Below, in pieces: positions 25,650-35,395 of a DNA stretch of 64,000 nucleotides; positions within the stretch are counted from its first letter, which is position 1; each line of letters starts with the position of its first letter. The notes beneath the pieces were generated by a model, which did no database searches, had not been told where the DNA came from, and saw only the letters and a list, made by a program, of their open reading frames with translations. The position numbers were made by a program, and so were the translations under genes. This stretch comes from Bacteroidales bacterium (lineage in GTDB: Bacteria > Bacteroidota > Bacteroidia > Bacteroidales > VadinHA17): NCBI GenBank assembly GCA_021371855.1, contig JAJFVL010000049.1, positions 1 to 64,000 on the forward strand, in the 5' to 3' direction.

Positions 25650-26762
25650 ATGAAAAGATCAAATCTATTTACTTATGTGATGCTAATTATTATGGCAATT
25701 ACAAGTTCCTGTAAGCAAGACACCATCCGGCTTTTTGCAGGGAAATATACCGTGGCCGGGGAGAAAGGTTTTTATTTCTTTGATTTGAACAGAGAAGAGG
25801 GAACCATTAAATTGATATCACAAACTGATGCAGGTTCTAATCCAACATACTTTTGTATTTCAAAAGAGAGAGGACTTATCTATGCTGCAAATGAAGTTAA
25901 AATGTTCAATGATAATCCCGGGGGCGGATTAACAACCTTAAAATATGATCCTCAAAAAGGAGTTGCTGAAAAGATAAGTGAATTGGCAGTACCTAATGGA
26001 GGCCCTTGTTTCATATCATTATCTCACGATGGAAAATATTTATTTATGGCGAATTATGGAGGAGGTTCCGTGGCAGTTGTTAAACTTGATGATAATGGGG
26101 TCCCTGTCAGCGTATCAGATACTATTATTTACAAGGGAGAAGAGGGAACTTTATCTCATGCCCATATGATTGCTTCTGATCCTTCAGGTGAAAAAATATA
26201 TGTAACAGATCTCGGGTTAGACAGGATCGTAGCATATACTCTTGATAATGTTTCCGGCAGGTTGAAGCAAATTCCTGATGGGATTGCCACCCTCCCGAAA
26301 GGAACAGGACCGCGTCATTTTGCATTTAGCTCTGACGGAACAAAAATGTATGTGGCTGATGAACTTAACTCTACTGTTTCGGTCTTTAATGTTGAACCGA
26401 CAGGGAAGCTCGATTCAGTTCAGACAGTGACGACTGTGAAAGATGGTTTCACCGGGAAGAATTATCCCGGAGATATTCATATCGGGCAAAATGGTGCTTA
26501 TCTGTATTGCTCAAACAGGGGTGAAAATGATATTGTTACTTTCAGAATAGGATCTGAAGGGATGTTATCACTCGCCGGGCATTCTTCATGTGGTGGTGAC
26601 TGGCCCAGAAACTTTGTTATTGATCCATCCGGGAAATATATTCTGGTCGGGAACCAACGTTCAGGTAATATATCAATATTCCCAATTGATGAAAACACAG
26701 GTATCCCGGCAGGGACAGGGAAGGATTATAAGATAACAACACCGGCATGCCTCAAGTTTTAG
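25650..26762 (+). CDS. Lactonase-family (YbhE-type) seven-bladed propeller lipoprotein
   Basis: The 370-residue product has a short lipoprotein signal (Cys near 21 after AITSS). The rest is the seven-bladed propeller of the 6-phosphogluconolactonase YbhE/Pgl family: GSNPTYFCISKERGLIYAANE, NGGPCFISLSHDGKYLFMANYGGGSV, SHAHMI, KGTGPRHFAFSSDG and GGDWPRNFVIDPSGKYILVGNQ. The conserved His and Arg of the family (SHAH, GPRH) are present. Because it appears exported, a sugar lactone rather than phosphogluconolactone is the likely substrate. It leads an apparent operon with glpK and glpF (gaps of 48 and 49 nt). A role in opening lactones made by periplasmic sugar oxidation is inferred. Confidence 0.82.
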   Translation: MKRSNLFTYVMLIIMAITSSCKQDTIRLFAGKYTVAGEKGFYFFDLNREEGTIKLISQTDAGSNPTYFCISKERGLIYAANEVKMFNDNPGGGLTTLKYDPQKGVAEKISELAVPNGGPCFISLSHDGKYLFMANYGGGSVAVVKLDDNGVPVSVSDTIIYKGEEGTLSHAHMIASDPSGEKIYVTDLGLDRIVAYTLDNVSGRLKQIPDGIATLPKGTGPRHFAFSSDGTKMYVADELNSTVSVFNVEPTGKLDSVQTVTTVKDGFTGKNYPGDIHIGQNGAYLYCSNRGENDIVTFRIGSEGMLSLAGHSSCGGDWPRNFVIDPSGKYILVGNQRSGNISIFPIDENTGIPAGTGKDYKITTPACLKF

Positions 26763-26810
26763 GATAAAAAACTATATGCAAAACAACTTCTTTATCTTAA
26801 TAATATAAAT

Positions 26811-28307
26811 ATGGGAAAATATATTCTGGCTTTTGACCAGGGAACAACAAGCTCGAGAGCTATTGTCTTTGACAGAAACGGACTCCCTGTTACTACAGCT
26901 CAAAAGGAATTTACTCAGCATTACCCAAAACCTGGTTGGGTAGAGCATGATCCCCTTGAAATATGGTCAACCCAGGCTGGAGTCGCAATGGAAGCAATTG
27001 CCAAAGCTGGCATAGAAAGTTCTGCAATTGAAGCTATCGGAATTACCAATCAACGTGAGACTACTATTGTCTGGGACCGTATCACAGGAAATCCGGTTTA
27101 TAATGCAATTGTCTGGCAGGACAGACGCACAGCAGATTTTTGTGACAAACTGAAAGAAAATGGACAAAGTCATACCATACTCAAAAAAACAGGTCTTATT
27201 GTTGATGCATATTTTTCGGCTACAAAAATCAGGTGGATACTTGATAATGTCAAAGGTGCCAGAGTATTGGCAGAAAAAGGACAACTGGCATTTGGTACAG
27301 TTGATTCATGGCTGATATGGAACCTTACCAGGGGGGAATTGCATGTTACAGATGTGTCGAATGCTTCAAGGACTATGCTATTCAATATTCATTCCCTGAA
27401 ATGGGATGAAGAATTGCTGAATATCTTTAATATTCCTTCATCAATGTTACCCGAAGTAAGATCGTCAAGTGAGATTTATGGCAGAACTTCCGGGCAGTTT
27501 TCATCTTCAATTCCGATTGCAGGTATTGCCGGAGATCAGCAGGCTGCTTTATTCGGGCAGATGTGTATTGAACCCGGGATGGTAAAAAACACATATGGAA
27601 CGGGATGCTTTATGATGATGAACATTGGCACAAAACCAATAGAGTCAAAAAGCAAGCTTCTCACAACGGTTGCATGGAGGATAGGCAAAGAAACTCACTA
27701 TGCCCTTGAAGGTAGTATCTTCATAGGAGGAGCAGTGGTTCAGTGGCTTCGCGATGGTCTTGGAATTATAAAAAAGTCAAGCGACATAGAAAAGATGGCT
27801 GCAAAGGTAAAGGACAGTGACGGAGTATATTTTGTTCCGGCTTTTGCTGGTTTGGGTGCTCCTCATTGGAATCAGCATGCCCGGGGAACCATGGTGGGTA
27901 TTACACGTGGTTCAACGTCAGCTCATATTGCCCGTGCAGCACTCGATAGCATTGCATATCAGACACTTGAAGTTTTGCTTGCTATGCAAAATGATTCTGA
28001 AATTGATATCCGTGAGTTGCGTGTGGATGGAGGGGCCACTGTCAATAACCAGCTTATGCAATTCCAGGCTGATCTGTTACAGGCAAAGGTGGTACGCCCT
28101 AAAATTACTGAAACCACTGCTCTTGGAGCTGCTTACCTGGCAGGGCTTGCGGTAAATTACTGGAGCAATATCGGAGAGATCAGACAGCAATGGCAGGTTG
28201 ACCGCACATTTTCTCCGCAGATAGAAGCCTCTGATACACATTTGCTTATTAAAGGCTGGCACCGGGCGGTAAATGCTTCAAAAGCTTGGGCTGATGATTC
28301 AAATTAA
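26811..28307 (+). CDS. glpK: Glycerol kinase
   Basis: This full-length 498-residue FGGY kinase phosphorylates glycerol to glycerol-3-phosphate with ATP. Visible signatures are [11 protein letters not shown] at the N-terminal phosphate loop, [13 protein letters not shown] and [11 protein letters not shown] around the glycerol site, [13 protein letters not shown] with the catalytic aspartate, KNTYGTGCF, and [19 protein letters not shown] in the C-terminal ATP domain. It is followed by the glycerol facilitator gene after 49 nt, the usual uptake pair. No glpD or regulator is in the window, and the product may feed lipid synthesis or glycolysis. Confidence 0.96.
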   Translation: MGKYILAFDQGTTSSRAIVFDRNGLPVTTAQKEFTQHYPKPGWVEHDPLEIWSTQAGVAMEAIAKAGIESSAIEAIGITNQRETTIVWDRITGNPVYNAIVWQDRRTADFCDKLKENGQSHTILKKTGLIVDAYFSATKIRWILDNVKGARVLAEKGQLAFGTVDSWLIWNLTRGELHVTDVSNASRTMLFNIHSLKWDEELLNIFNIPSSMLPEVRSSSEIYGRTSGQFSSSIPIAGIAGDQQAALFGQMCIEPGMVKNTYGTGCFMMMNIGTKPIESKSKLLTTVAWRIGKETHYALEGSIFIGGAVVQWLRDGLGIIKKSSDIEKMAAKVKDSDGVYFVPAFAGLGAPHWNQHARGTMVGITRGSTSAHIARAALDSIAYQTLEVLLAMQNDSEIDIRELRVDGGATVNNQLMQFQADLLQAKVVRPKITETTALGAAYLAGLAVNYWSNIGEIRQQWQVDRTFSPQIEASDTHLLIKGWHRAVNASKAWADDSN

Positions 28308-28356
28308 AAGCTTGGTAAGAATATTTTAAACAGATAATTAATTAAAATTTAATGAG

Positions 28357-29070
28357 ATGAATGCATTCTTTGCTGAATTTTTTGGAACTGCTATGATCCT
28401 TGTTTTTGGTTGTGGTGTAGTCGCAAATGTAGTATTATCCAAAACAAAAGGGAACAACAGTGGATGGATCGTAATAAGTTTTGGATGGGCAATCGGGGTT
28501 TTTACCGGAGTTTTTATCTCTGCCCCAGTAAGCGGAGCCCATCTTAATCCTGTTGTTACACTCGCGCTTGTCCTCGCAAATAAATTTCCTGTTGCTTTAA
28601 TGCCACTTTATATATGTGCCCAGTTACTCGGCGCAATGTTCGGGGCTTTATTAGTCTGGCTTGCATATAAAAAACACTTTGATGCTACTGAAGATGCTGA
28701 TGCAAAACTGGCTGTATTCTGTACTGTTCCAAATATCAGGAGCTACTGGTATAATGTTATTACGGAAATAGTTGGTACTTATATTCTTGCTCTTGCTGTA
28801 CTTTACATGGCAGAGCCTGAAGTAGGGCTTGGATCCCTCAACGCTTTACCTGTTGCCCTGGTAATTCTTGGAATAGGCTTGTCCCTGGGAGGTCCGACCG
28901 GTTATGCTATTAATCCGGCACGAGACCTTGGCCCCCGCATTATGCATTTCCTTCTTCCTATTCCAAAAAAACGCGACAGCGACTGGAGCTACTCATGGGT
29001 ACCAATTCTTGGACCGATCATCGGGGCATCTTTAGCTGCAGCAATGTTTCTTGTTTTCAATGCAGCTTAA
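28357..29070 (+). CDS. glpF: Glycerol uptake facilitator, MIP family
   Basis: The 237-residue protein has six membrane spans and the two pore half-helices. The first box is variant, HLNPVVTLA (N64-P65-V66 in place of NPA), the second is N186-P187-A188 followed by R189-D190. The aspartate after NPAR is typical of glycerol-conducting aquaglyceroporins rather than water channels. It follows glpK and imports glycerol by facilitated diffusion, with the kinase trapping it. Length is slightly under that of E. coli GlpF. Confidence 0.93.
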   Translation: MNAFFAEFFGTAMILVFGCGVVANVVLSKTKGNNSGWIVISFGWAIGVFTGVFISAPVSGAHLNPVVTLALVLANKFPVALMPLYICAQLLGAMFGALLVWLAYKKHFDATEDADAKLAVFCTVPNIRSYWYNVITEIVGTYILALAVLYMAEPEVGLGSLNALPVALVILGIGLSLGGPTGYAINPARDLGPRIMHFLLPIPKKRDSDWSYSWVPILGPIIGASLAAAMFLVFNAA

Positions 29071-29212
29071 TAAAAAAACCGAATCTGTCAAATAAACAAT
29101 TACAAATGATTTATGTTTATTACAATAAATAAACTAAATTAGCTTATGCTTTCAAGTCTGGCAAAAATGTTAAATATTAGACATATTAATAAATGAATTA
29201 AAATTTTAAACT

Positions 29213-29746
29213 ATGAAAAGAAATCTTATTCTTACCGCAGTGATTTTATGCATTGCTGTAACTGCAAGTGCACAAAATACTTTCAATAAAGGTGATAAAG
29301 TTCTGAACCTTGGTCTGGGTATTGGAAATGCAATTCATACAGGAAGTTATTATTCAGGAGGTGTAGCGATGTCTGGTTCATTTGAGGTAGGTATAATTGA
29401 TCATGTATTTGATGATAAGAGTTCAATTGGTGTTGGCGGATATATCGGATATGCGTCATCAAAATATAAATTCTCCTCTTACAATTACAGGTTGTCAGAC
29501 CTCATCCTGTCAAGCAAGGGTGCTTTCCACTACCAGCTGGTTGACAAACTGGATACCTATGCAGGGCTTCTCGTCGGTTTCAGGTTCGGTTATGATAATG
29601 ATCCGGATTATGACTATGCAACAAGCAACCTTATCGGGGCAGGATTTGCTGGTGCACGATATTATTTCAACGACAATTTTGCCGCAATGGCTGAGATCGG
29701 ATATGGGATAGCTTACCTGAACCTTGGTATAGCTCTTAAGTTTTAA
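29213..29746 (+). CDS. Small outer-membrane beta-barrel protein
   Basis: A 177-residue product with a signal peptide (about 1-20, ending ASAQ). The mature part alternates hydrophobic and polar residues in repeated strands with glycine and aromatic girdle residues: VLNLGLGIGNAIHTG, SSIGVGGYIGYASS, DTYAGLLVGFRFGYD and NFAAMAEIGYGIAYLNLGIALKF. It ends in Phe, as outer-membrane barrels usually do. About eight strands fit this length. It is flanked by a terminator. The function is unknown. Confidence 0.8.
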   Translation: MKRNLILTAVILCIAVTASAQNTFNKGDKVLNLGLGIGNAIHTGSYYSGGVAMSGSFEVGIIDHVFDDKSSIGVGGYIGYASSKYKFSSYNYRLSDLILSSKGAFHYQLVDKLDTYAGLLVGFRFGYDNDPDYDYATSNLIGAGFAGARYYFNDNFAAMAEIGYGIAYLNLGIALKF

Positions 29747-29782
29747 GGAATTATTTAATAGAATAATTATAAGTTATTTGGG

Positions 29783-29820
29783 AAAGGGATTGTCTATATT
29801 TTTAAGACAGTCCCTTTTTT
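29783..29820 (+). terminator. Intrinsic terminator after the beta-barrel gene
   Basis: AAAGGGATTGTCT at 29783-29795 pairs with AGACAGTCCCTTT at 29805-29817 with one mismatch, and a T run follows. It is 36 nt past the stop codon. Confidence 0.8.
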
Positions 29821-29835
29821 AAATCAGGTAATCGG

Positions 29836-30186
29836 TTATTTGTCAACGTGATCGATCCATTTGAAATCTTCAGAGTTCGACTGGTTGCCGATGTTTGAAA
29901 AGGACATTCCTCCTGGTGTGAATAAAATGTAATCGTTGATCAGGAGATCATTTCCCTGGTGTCCGGGTAGTTCACTACTTTAAGCTTAATCCCTTTATTA
30001 TGAATACTGATTTTCTGAATCTTACCGGCATCTCTGTCAAGGTGTATTATTTTCTGATATACCGGTGAGTCGGCCCAGTTATCAGGTAGAGTTATTACCG
30101 GTTTATCCTATGAAAGGAACATCTCAGCAACCCATTTGTCAATATGATCGCTATAGTGTTGATGGGAATATATTGGTGATTACTTC
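29836..30186 (-). pseudogene. Decayed reading frame, C-terminal remnant of unknown family
   Basis: On the minus strand, protein-like sequence runs from about 30186 to the TAA at 29836-29838. It begins with YSHQHYSDHIDKWVAEMF, is broken by an in-frame TAG near 30107, continues with DKPVITLPDNW and VYQKIIHLDRDAGKI, and needs a frameshift near 29960 to reach the ending FSNIGNQSNSEDFKWIDHV. Two or more lesions and no start codon indicate a dead gene. The family was not recognised. The rest of the gap to 30414 is AT-rich and shows nothing else. Confidence 0.5.
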
Positions 30187-30414
30187 ATTAATTATTCTGA
30201 GGAAACTTAACAAGTTCCGTTTTTCATGCTGAAGTTATTTTATATTTGTTTTTGCGGATAATCTTCCGTAACTTTCAACACCTGACTTACTTGCTTACGG
30301 ATTGCATTTGTTTAAATTACGGATGAAAACAAGGAAAATACAAAATATAAATCATCAGACTTTAACCCATTTAATATATTGTGTCCATTTTAATCCAGAA
30401 ATACCATATCAGTA

Positions 30415-32901
30415 ATGGAAGATTTAGCGTTCTCATTTTCAGAGGATCTTAAAAATGCTATAGGTATAGCTCAATCTATAGCCAAAGAGTATTCCAACAA
30501 ACATATTTCTCCGGCTCATTTACTAAAATCACTATTGCATAAGGATGTAGGCTTGGTACCCTATCTTGAGAACATGGGGAAGGATGTTTTTTACCTTGAA
30601 GAATGGGCAGATGTGAGGATAGAGTCATATCCTAAAAATTCGAAAATTGAAGAAAATCCCCAGGCTGATGCTGATCTGATGTCAGTAATCCGTGAAGCTG
30701 ACAACATCCGTCTTAAACTATCTGTTGATAAAATAGATGCTATTAGTGCCATGGCATCCCTCAGCACACCAGGTGTGGGATTTACATATGAACAATTAAA
30801 AACATTCCCGTTACGAGGGGAGGAGATCATCAATTCACTGGTCAAAAACTCAGACCTCAGAAATGTAATTGGAACACCAGATATTAATGGCGAATTACCA
30901 ACTAAAGGGAAAAAGCAAAGTGCCATTCTGAAATTCTGTATCGACAAATCAGCCGTCGCCAGGCAGGGAAAGTTAGATCCGGTGGTTGCTCGTGACAAAG
31001 AAATCAGGATGATAGCCGAAGTGCTTGGCAGAAGATCCAAACCAAATGTAATACTCATTGGTGATACAGGGGTTGGCAAAACTTCTGTTGTGAACGGTTT
31101 GGTGCAAAAGCTTGCGGATAACAAAATTGGTGGGACACTTGCCGGAACACAGGTTTTTGAACTTGATTTTGGTTCTCTGATAGCAGGTGCATCTTATAAA
31201 GGTGAAGTTGAAGACAGATTGAAGAATATTATTAACGAGATAAAACAGCATGAAAAGGCTATCCTTTTTATTGATGAAATACATTCATTATTAGATAAAC
31301 AGGGTGGGGCATCGGGGGCTTCAAGCCTTCTTAAACCCGAACTGGCCAGGGGTGAAATAACCATCATAGGTACGACATCTGTAGATAACTTTACCAGGTT
31401 CATTGAATCAGACGAAGCTTTCAACAGAAGCTTTGAAATTATTAAGATCGAAGAACCCAATGAGATAGTTGCTCTTAGAATGTTAAAAGAGATCATTCCG
31501 GGTTATGAAAAACATCATGGATTAACAGTTGCCACAGATGTTATTGAAGAAACTATCCGTCTTTCCAAAAGATATCTTAAAGAAAGGGCATTGCCTGATG
31601 CGGCCATTGACCTTCTTGACCGGACAATGGCCGCTGTAAAAATGGTCTCTGTCAGTTCAACAGACGATCTGAAGACACTAAAAGAGCAGCTTGCAGAACT
31701 GGCAAGGAATGAAAAAGATCTTACGGAGAATGAGCTGATAAAGGAGCTTCAGTGGTTTAATGTTTATCTGAAGAACAAGATCAACGAAGTTCTTTTCTCT
31801 GTAATTGAAAATGATAAGGAAGTTACCGGGATGGAAACTTCAGAAGAAATTATTTCCTACCTTAATGAAGTAATAGGAAAACTTAATGATTCTGCTGGTC
31901 AACCTCGTGAATCGATAGAAAAGTCCGATGTTGCCGCCATTGTGTCTCACAAAACAGGTATCCCGATCGGCAAACTGGATTCACATGAACGCGAGCGTCT
32001 TCTTAATACAGAGCAATATCTTAAGCAAAGGGTTGTAGGGCAGGATCATGCGATCAAAGTTATTGCCGAAGCTATTCTTGAATCACGGTCGGGATTAAGT
32101 AAACCTGGCCAGCCCGTAGGGTCGTTTTTCTTTCTGGGGCCAACAGGGACAGGTAAGACTGAACTTGCCAAGACCCTGGCAGAATTTTTATTCCAGGATG
32201 AATCGGCGTTGATCCGCTTTGACATGTCGGAATTCAAGGAAGAACATTCGGCTGCCCTGTTATACGGCGCTCCTCCTGGATATGTGGGCTATGAAGAGGG
32301 CGGATTACTTGTGAACAGGATAAGGCAACAGCCTTATGCCGTGGTGCTTTTTGACGAGATAGAAAAAGCCCATAAATCTGTTTTTGATATTTTTCTGCAG
32401 ATACTCGATGAAGGGAAATTACACGATCGTCTGGGAAAGGAAGGCGATTTCTCCAATGCAGTTATCCTGTTCACATCAAACATTGCAAGCCAGGCTATTA
32501 TTGATTCTTTCAGCAAAGGAGAAATACCAAGGTCGAATGAAATTATGGAGATCATGTCCGACTATTTCAGACCAGAGTTTCTGGGCAGACTGACCGAAAT
32601 AGTTCCGTTTGCACCTATCAGCAAAGATGTGCTGGTAATGATTTTCAATATACATCTTAAGAATCTCTATAAAATGCTCGAAGTCCAGGGCATCGAGCTT
32701 AAGATAGATGAAAAGGCAAAGGAAAAGCTTGCCATGTCTGATTTTACACCCAAATATGGTGCCCGGCCTTTGATAGGAGTAATACGGAATGAATTACGCA
32801 GGCCTCTCTCCAGGAAGATTATTACCGGAGAAGTTCAGAGGGGAAGCCATATAAGGATTAGTCTGGATAAAAGCGAGGAAATTAAATGGGAAGTTGTTTA
32901 A
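30415..32901 (+). CDS. clpV: Type VI secretion ATPase TssH (ClpV)
   Basis: This 828-residue Clp/Hsp100 protein has an N-terminal Clp repeat domain (1-150), a first AAA+ module with Walker A GDTGVGKT at 216-223 and Walker B around ILFIDEIH (283-290), a middle helical region (about 415-500), and a second AAA+ module with GPTGTGKT at 575-582 and VVLFDEIEKAH. ClpV takes apart contracted TssB-TssC sheaths in the cytoplasm. The ClpV assignment rather than ClpB rests on its position directly before tssB and tssC. The N-terminus is divergent from proteobacterial ClpV, as expected for subtype iii. Confidence 0.93.
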   Translation: MEDLAFSFSEDLKNAIGIAQSIAKEYSNKHISPAHLLKSLLHKDVGLVPYLENMGKDVFYLEEWADVRIESYPKNSKIEENPQADADLMSVIREADNIRLKLSVDKIDAISAMASLSTPGVGFTYEQLKTFPLRGEEIINSLVKNSDLRNVIGTPDINGELPTKGKKQSAILKFCIDKSAVARQGKLDPVVARDKEIRMIAEVLGRRSKPNVILIGDTGVGKTSVVNGLVQKLADNKIGGTLAGTQVFELDFGSLIAGASYKGEVEDRLKNIINEIKQHEKAILFIDEIHSLLDKQGGASGASSLLKPELARGEITIIGTTSVDNFTRFIESDEAFNRSFEIIKIEEPNEIVALRMLKEIIPGYEKHHGLTVATDVIEETIRLSKRYLKERALPDAAIDLLDRTMAAVKMVSVSSTDDLKTLKEQLAELARNEKDLTENELIKELQWFNVYLKNKINEVLFSVIENDKEVTGMETSEEIISYLNEVIGKLNDSAGQPRESIEKSDVAAIVSHKTGIPIGKLDSHERERLLNTEQYLKQRVVGQDHAIKVIAEAILESRSGLSKPGQPVGSFFFLGPTGTGKTELAKTLAEFLFQDESALIRFDMSEFKEEHSAALLYGAPPGYVGYEEGGLLVNRIRQQPYAVVLFDEIEKAHKSVFDIFLQILDEGKLHDRLGKEGDFSNAVILFTSNIASQAIIDSFSKGEIPRSNEIMEIMSDYFRPEFLGRLTEIVPFAPISKDVLVMIFNIHLKNLYKMLEVQGIELKIDEKAKEKLAMSDFTPKYGARPLIGVIRNELRRPLSRKIITGEVQRGSHIRISLDKSEEIKWEVV

Positions 32902-32924
32902 ACAGATTTTTATTTATATATTTG
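32894..32924 (+). promoter_or_regulatory. Candidate promoter between clpV and tssB
   Basis: TTG at 32894-32896, overlapping the last clpV codons, and TATATTTG at 32917-32924 are separated by 20 nt and match the Bacteroidota -33/-7 consensus. Start codon of tssB follows after 59 nt, leaving a leader of about 50 nt. Confidence 0.5.
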
Positions 32925-32983
32925 GTTATCATCCGGATAATAGATAAGCTCAATTTTTTAACTAACCTTATAAATTAAATAAG

Positions 32984-33433
32984 ATGGCTATTTATGACAT
33001 AGGCGGATCCGAAGTTAAAGCTGATGCCAATGAGGCAATGAACGAATTGCCACAGAACAGAACTTTGATGATTGAACAACTCACCAAAGAACCACCCATT
33101 AAACCTGAAGTTGTTGAAGGGCTGAAATCAATAGATGAGGTTTTTGAACATTATTCGCCGTTTATCGAAATGGAATTTAATGATAATGAAGGGGGGTCCC
33201 ATAAAGAGACCCTTAATTTCAGGAACCTTGGCGATTTTAGTGTTAAGGGGATCTCTAACCAGAGTGAATTTCTAAAGAGCATGACAGCTCAAAAAGAACA
33301 AAACCAGAAAATCATCAGGCAATTAAAGACAAACAAGCTTTTACAGAAAACATTGGAGAATGAAGAGTACAAAACAGCCTTGCTGAATGCTATCAGCGCC
33401 CTTGTTAAAGAGCTGAAGGACAACAATAGATGA
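32984..33433 (+). CDS. tssB: Type VI secretion contractile sheath small subunit TssB (VipA)
   Basis: The 149-residue protein carries the TssB layout: a beta N-terminus (MAIYDIGG), RTLMIEQL, a helix near EVVEGLKSIDEVFEHYSP, LNFRNLGDFSVKGI, and a C-terminal helix with two charged coils (QKIIRQLKTNKLLQK to VKELKD). It pairs with TssC to form the cytoplasmic contractile sheath. The size matches Bacteroidota homologs. tssC starts 33 nt downstream. Confidence 0.92.
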   Translation: MAIYDIGGSEVKADANEAMNELPQNRTLMIEQLTKEPPIKPEVVEGLKSIDEVFEHYSPFIEMEFNDNEGGSHKETLNFRNLGDFSVKGISNQSEFLKSMTAQKEQNQKIIRQLKTNKLLQKTLENEEYKTALLNAISALVKELKDNNR

Positions 33434-33466
33434 TCTTTTTAATACAACTTATTAAATTTTACAACA

Positions 33467-34855
33467 ATGGCTGAAGAATTAAAGCAAAAACAAGATAAAG
33501 AGCAGTTCAAAGAGCCTAAGGTATTAGTTATCGATAAGATCGACAAACCCCAGGAAGTTCTGGAACAAAGCATTAATGCTCTGGCGGTAGTCGGTGGTTT
33601 CGATCTGCTTGAAATGATGATCGATGGTGTCCAAAATGTAAATCCTGAACGTAAGGCAAGAAAAAAAATATTTCTTTCCGAGTCAAATAAAAAGGATGAA
33701 AGGGAAGAATTGAAACGCAACCTGGAGATCTGGATTGAAGTCCTTTCATCGTCAGGCAGCTTATCAGATATGGTTGAAAAATGCAGCAAACAGGCTGAAA
33801 TTGCTGAAACCACTTTGAAAAGCAATCTTAAAAATGCGATTGAAGAAGTAAAAGGTATGGAAAGATCATATCGCTCTGTAGCATTATTCTTCAAGAACAC
33901 CGAGATGGAAAAACTGAAGAACATTTCCTTCATGAATGCTGGTCCTGAACAAGTTAAAGATCTGGACAACACCCGTTTTTTTGATAAAATAAATGAGGAA
34001 CTTACGGCCAGTTACGACAGGCTCGACCTGAGGAATAATTACAGTATCCTCGTTGTCCCGGGTTACCTTGGCTCAAATAATGTTGTTGAGAAGTGGGCTA
34101 AGTTGGCTAACGAGAATAAAGTCATGCTGGTTACCGATTTTGAACACCTCGACAATCCTGATGATGTTATGGAAATGTTTGAGTCAGCTAATCTTACCGG
34201 TGGCGAAATGTACAGGTCGAATGTTATGATGACCTGTAACTGGCTTGTAGGACGTAATAAACATGAAGAAATCGGAGAGGATGAAGAGCTATATGTACCG
34301 CCTTCCGGCGCGTTGGCTGGTACAATATACAAGACACTTATGTCGCAAGTGGCCGCAGGGAAAAAACATGGCGGCTTAAGTGAAGTAGATGGAGTAGCGT
34401 TTCCGTTGAAAAAAAGCGAGATTGCAAGTCTCGAAAGAATGGGCCTGATCCCTATGGTGAATGAATATGGAAAGGTTATGGCTTTCTCAGCCAAAACACT
34501 GTTTAGCGGAGATAACCTTGGATTACAGACTTATTCGGTTGTGAGGGTTTTTGATTTTGTTACTAAAGTGTTAATGGATTTTCTTAACAGAAGGGCTTTC
34601 GAGAATTTTAATAACACAACAAAAAAGGAGATACAGAGTCAGATTGTACGCTTCTTAAACGATATAACCGGCCCCGGAAAACTGATCGAAAATTTTTCAA
34701 TTAAGAGGTTCGAGCAGGATCCTAATCAGAAAGACCGGATCTATCTAGATATCAACATGAAACCGTATTTCCCGGCAAAGAACTTCATGATAAAGATGGA
34801 TGGACAGAAAGGGGATGACGGCAATGAATGGAGTTCCAAATATGATAATGAATAA
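33467..34855 (+). CDS. tssC: Type VI secretion contractile sheath large subunit TssC (VipB)
   Basis: The 462-residue protein follows tssB directly. Typical features are the long N-terminal helical part, FFDKINEELTASYDRLDLRNN, LVTDFEHLDNPDDVMEMFE, a middle domain, and the C-terminal block LRRAFEN-like (FLNRRAFENFNNTTKKEIQSQIVRFLND), which is where the sheath-closing strands sit. It forms the main wall of the sheath with TssB and is recycled by ClpV. Subtype iii TssC proteins differ from proteobacterial ones in their N-terminus, as here. Confidence 0.92.
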   Translation: MAEELKQKQDKEQFKEPKVLVIDKIDKPQEVLEQSINALAVVGGFDLLEMMIDGVQNVNPERKARKKIFLSESNKKDEREELKRNLEIWIEVLSSSGSLSDMVEKCSKQAEIAETTLKSNLKNAIEEVKGMERSYRSVALFFKNTEMEKLKNISFMNAGPEQVKDLDNTRFFDKINEELTASYDRLDLRNNYSILVVPGYLGSNNVVEKWAKLANENKVMLVTDFEHLDNPDDVMEMFESANLTGGEMYRSNVMMTCNWLVGRNKHEEIGEDEELYVPPSGALAGTIYKTLMSQVAAGKKHGGLSEVDGVAFPLKKSEIASLERMGLIPMVNEYGKVMAFSAKTLFSGDNLGLQTYSVVRVFDFVTKVLMDFLNRRAFENFNNTTKKEIQSQIVRFLNDITGPGKLIENFSIKRFEQDPNQKDRIYLDINMKPYFPAKNFMIKMDGQKGDDGNEWSSKYDNE

Positions 34856-34917
34856 TTTAATAGTGTAAAAAGTATTTTAATCCGCTCCATATTTTATTAA
34901 CGCATAAACCCAAAAAA

Positions 34918-35322
34918 ATGGCAACTATTATCAAGTTTACCGTAGATGGAATAAGCGATGAAATGATAGTCCCATCTATCAATTTTGCATTAACATCATA
35001 TGTTAATATGAAAAATCCATCGAGATTAGAATTTCAACCAGTTCAAGCATCTGAATTTACCTTTGCAATCTTATCTCCTAAACCTGAAGCAACGAAGAAG
35101 CTTCTGGAGTGGATTACGAATCACGAAGTTAAGAAAGAAGCTAAATTCAGCATAAGCCAACAGGCTATGACTGAAAACGCAAGAGTAATAACTTTGAAAG
35201 ATGTATGCTTAACTAACTATTCTGAAAGCATTGATGAAAATTATGTAAGCACCAACCTTTCAGTTGCCGGGCGTAAAGTCAGTATTGATGATGTGGAAGT
35301 TGATGCATCGGAAACCAGGTAA
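34918..35322 (+). CDS. tssD: Hcp tube protein TssD, copy 1
   Basis: The 134-residue product has the two-sheet Hcp barrel pattern, including LEFQPVQASEFTFAI, a short helix region TKKLLEWITN, and paired C-terminal strands (VITLKDVCLTNY, STNLSVAGRKV). Hcp forms hexameric rings that stack into the inner tube. Its sequence is distinct from copy 2, and its N-terminus (MATIIKFTVDG) is more compact. It lies 62 nt after tssC and 73 nt before copy 2. Confidence 0.85.
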   Translation: MATIIKFTVDGISDEMIVPSINFALTSYVNMKNPSRLEFQPVQASEFTFAILSPKPEATKKLLEWITNHEVKKEAKFSISQQAMTENARVITLKDVCLTNYSESIDENYVSTNLSVAGRKVSIDDVEVDASETR

Positions 35323-35395
35323 CACTCTGATTGCTTGCAATCTTTAGTTGCTTCCTCAAAAAATAACAGGACTAAAATTTTAATGCATTTTAATT

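Noticed and set aside
30415..32901. Calling this gene ClpB (chaperone)
   Set aside because: The middle coiled-coil region is short for ClpB, and the position directly before tssB and tssC points to ClpV.
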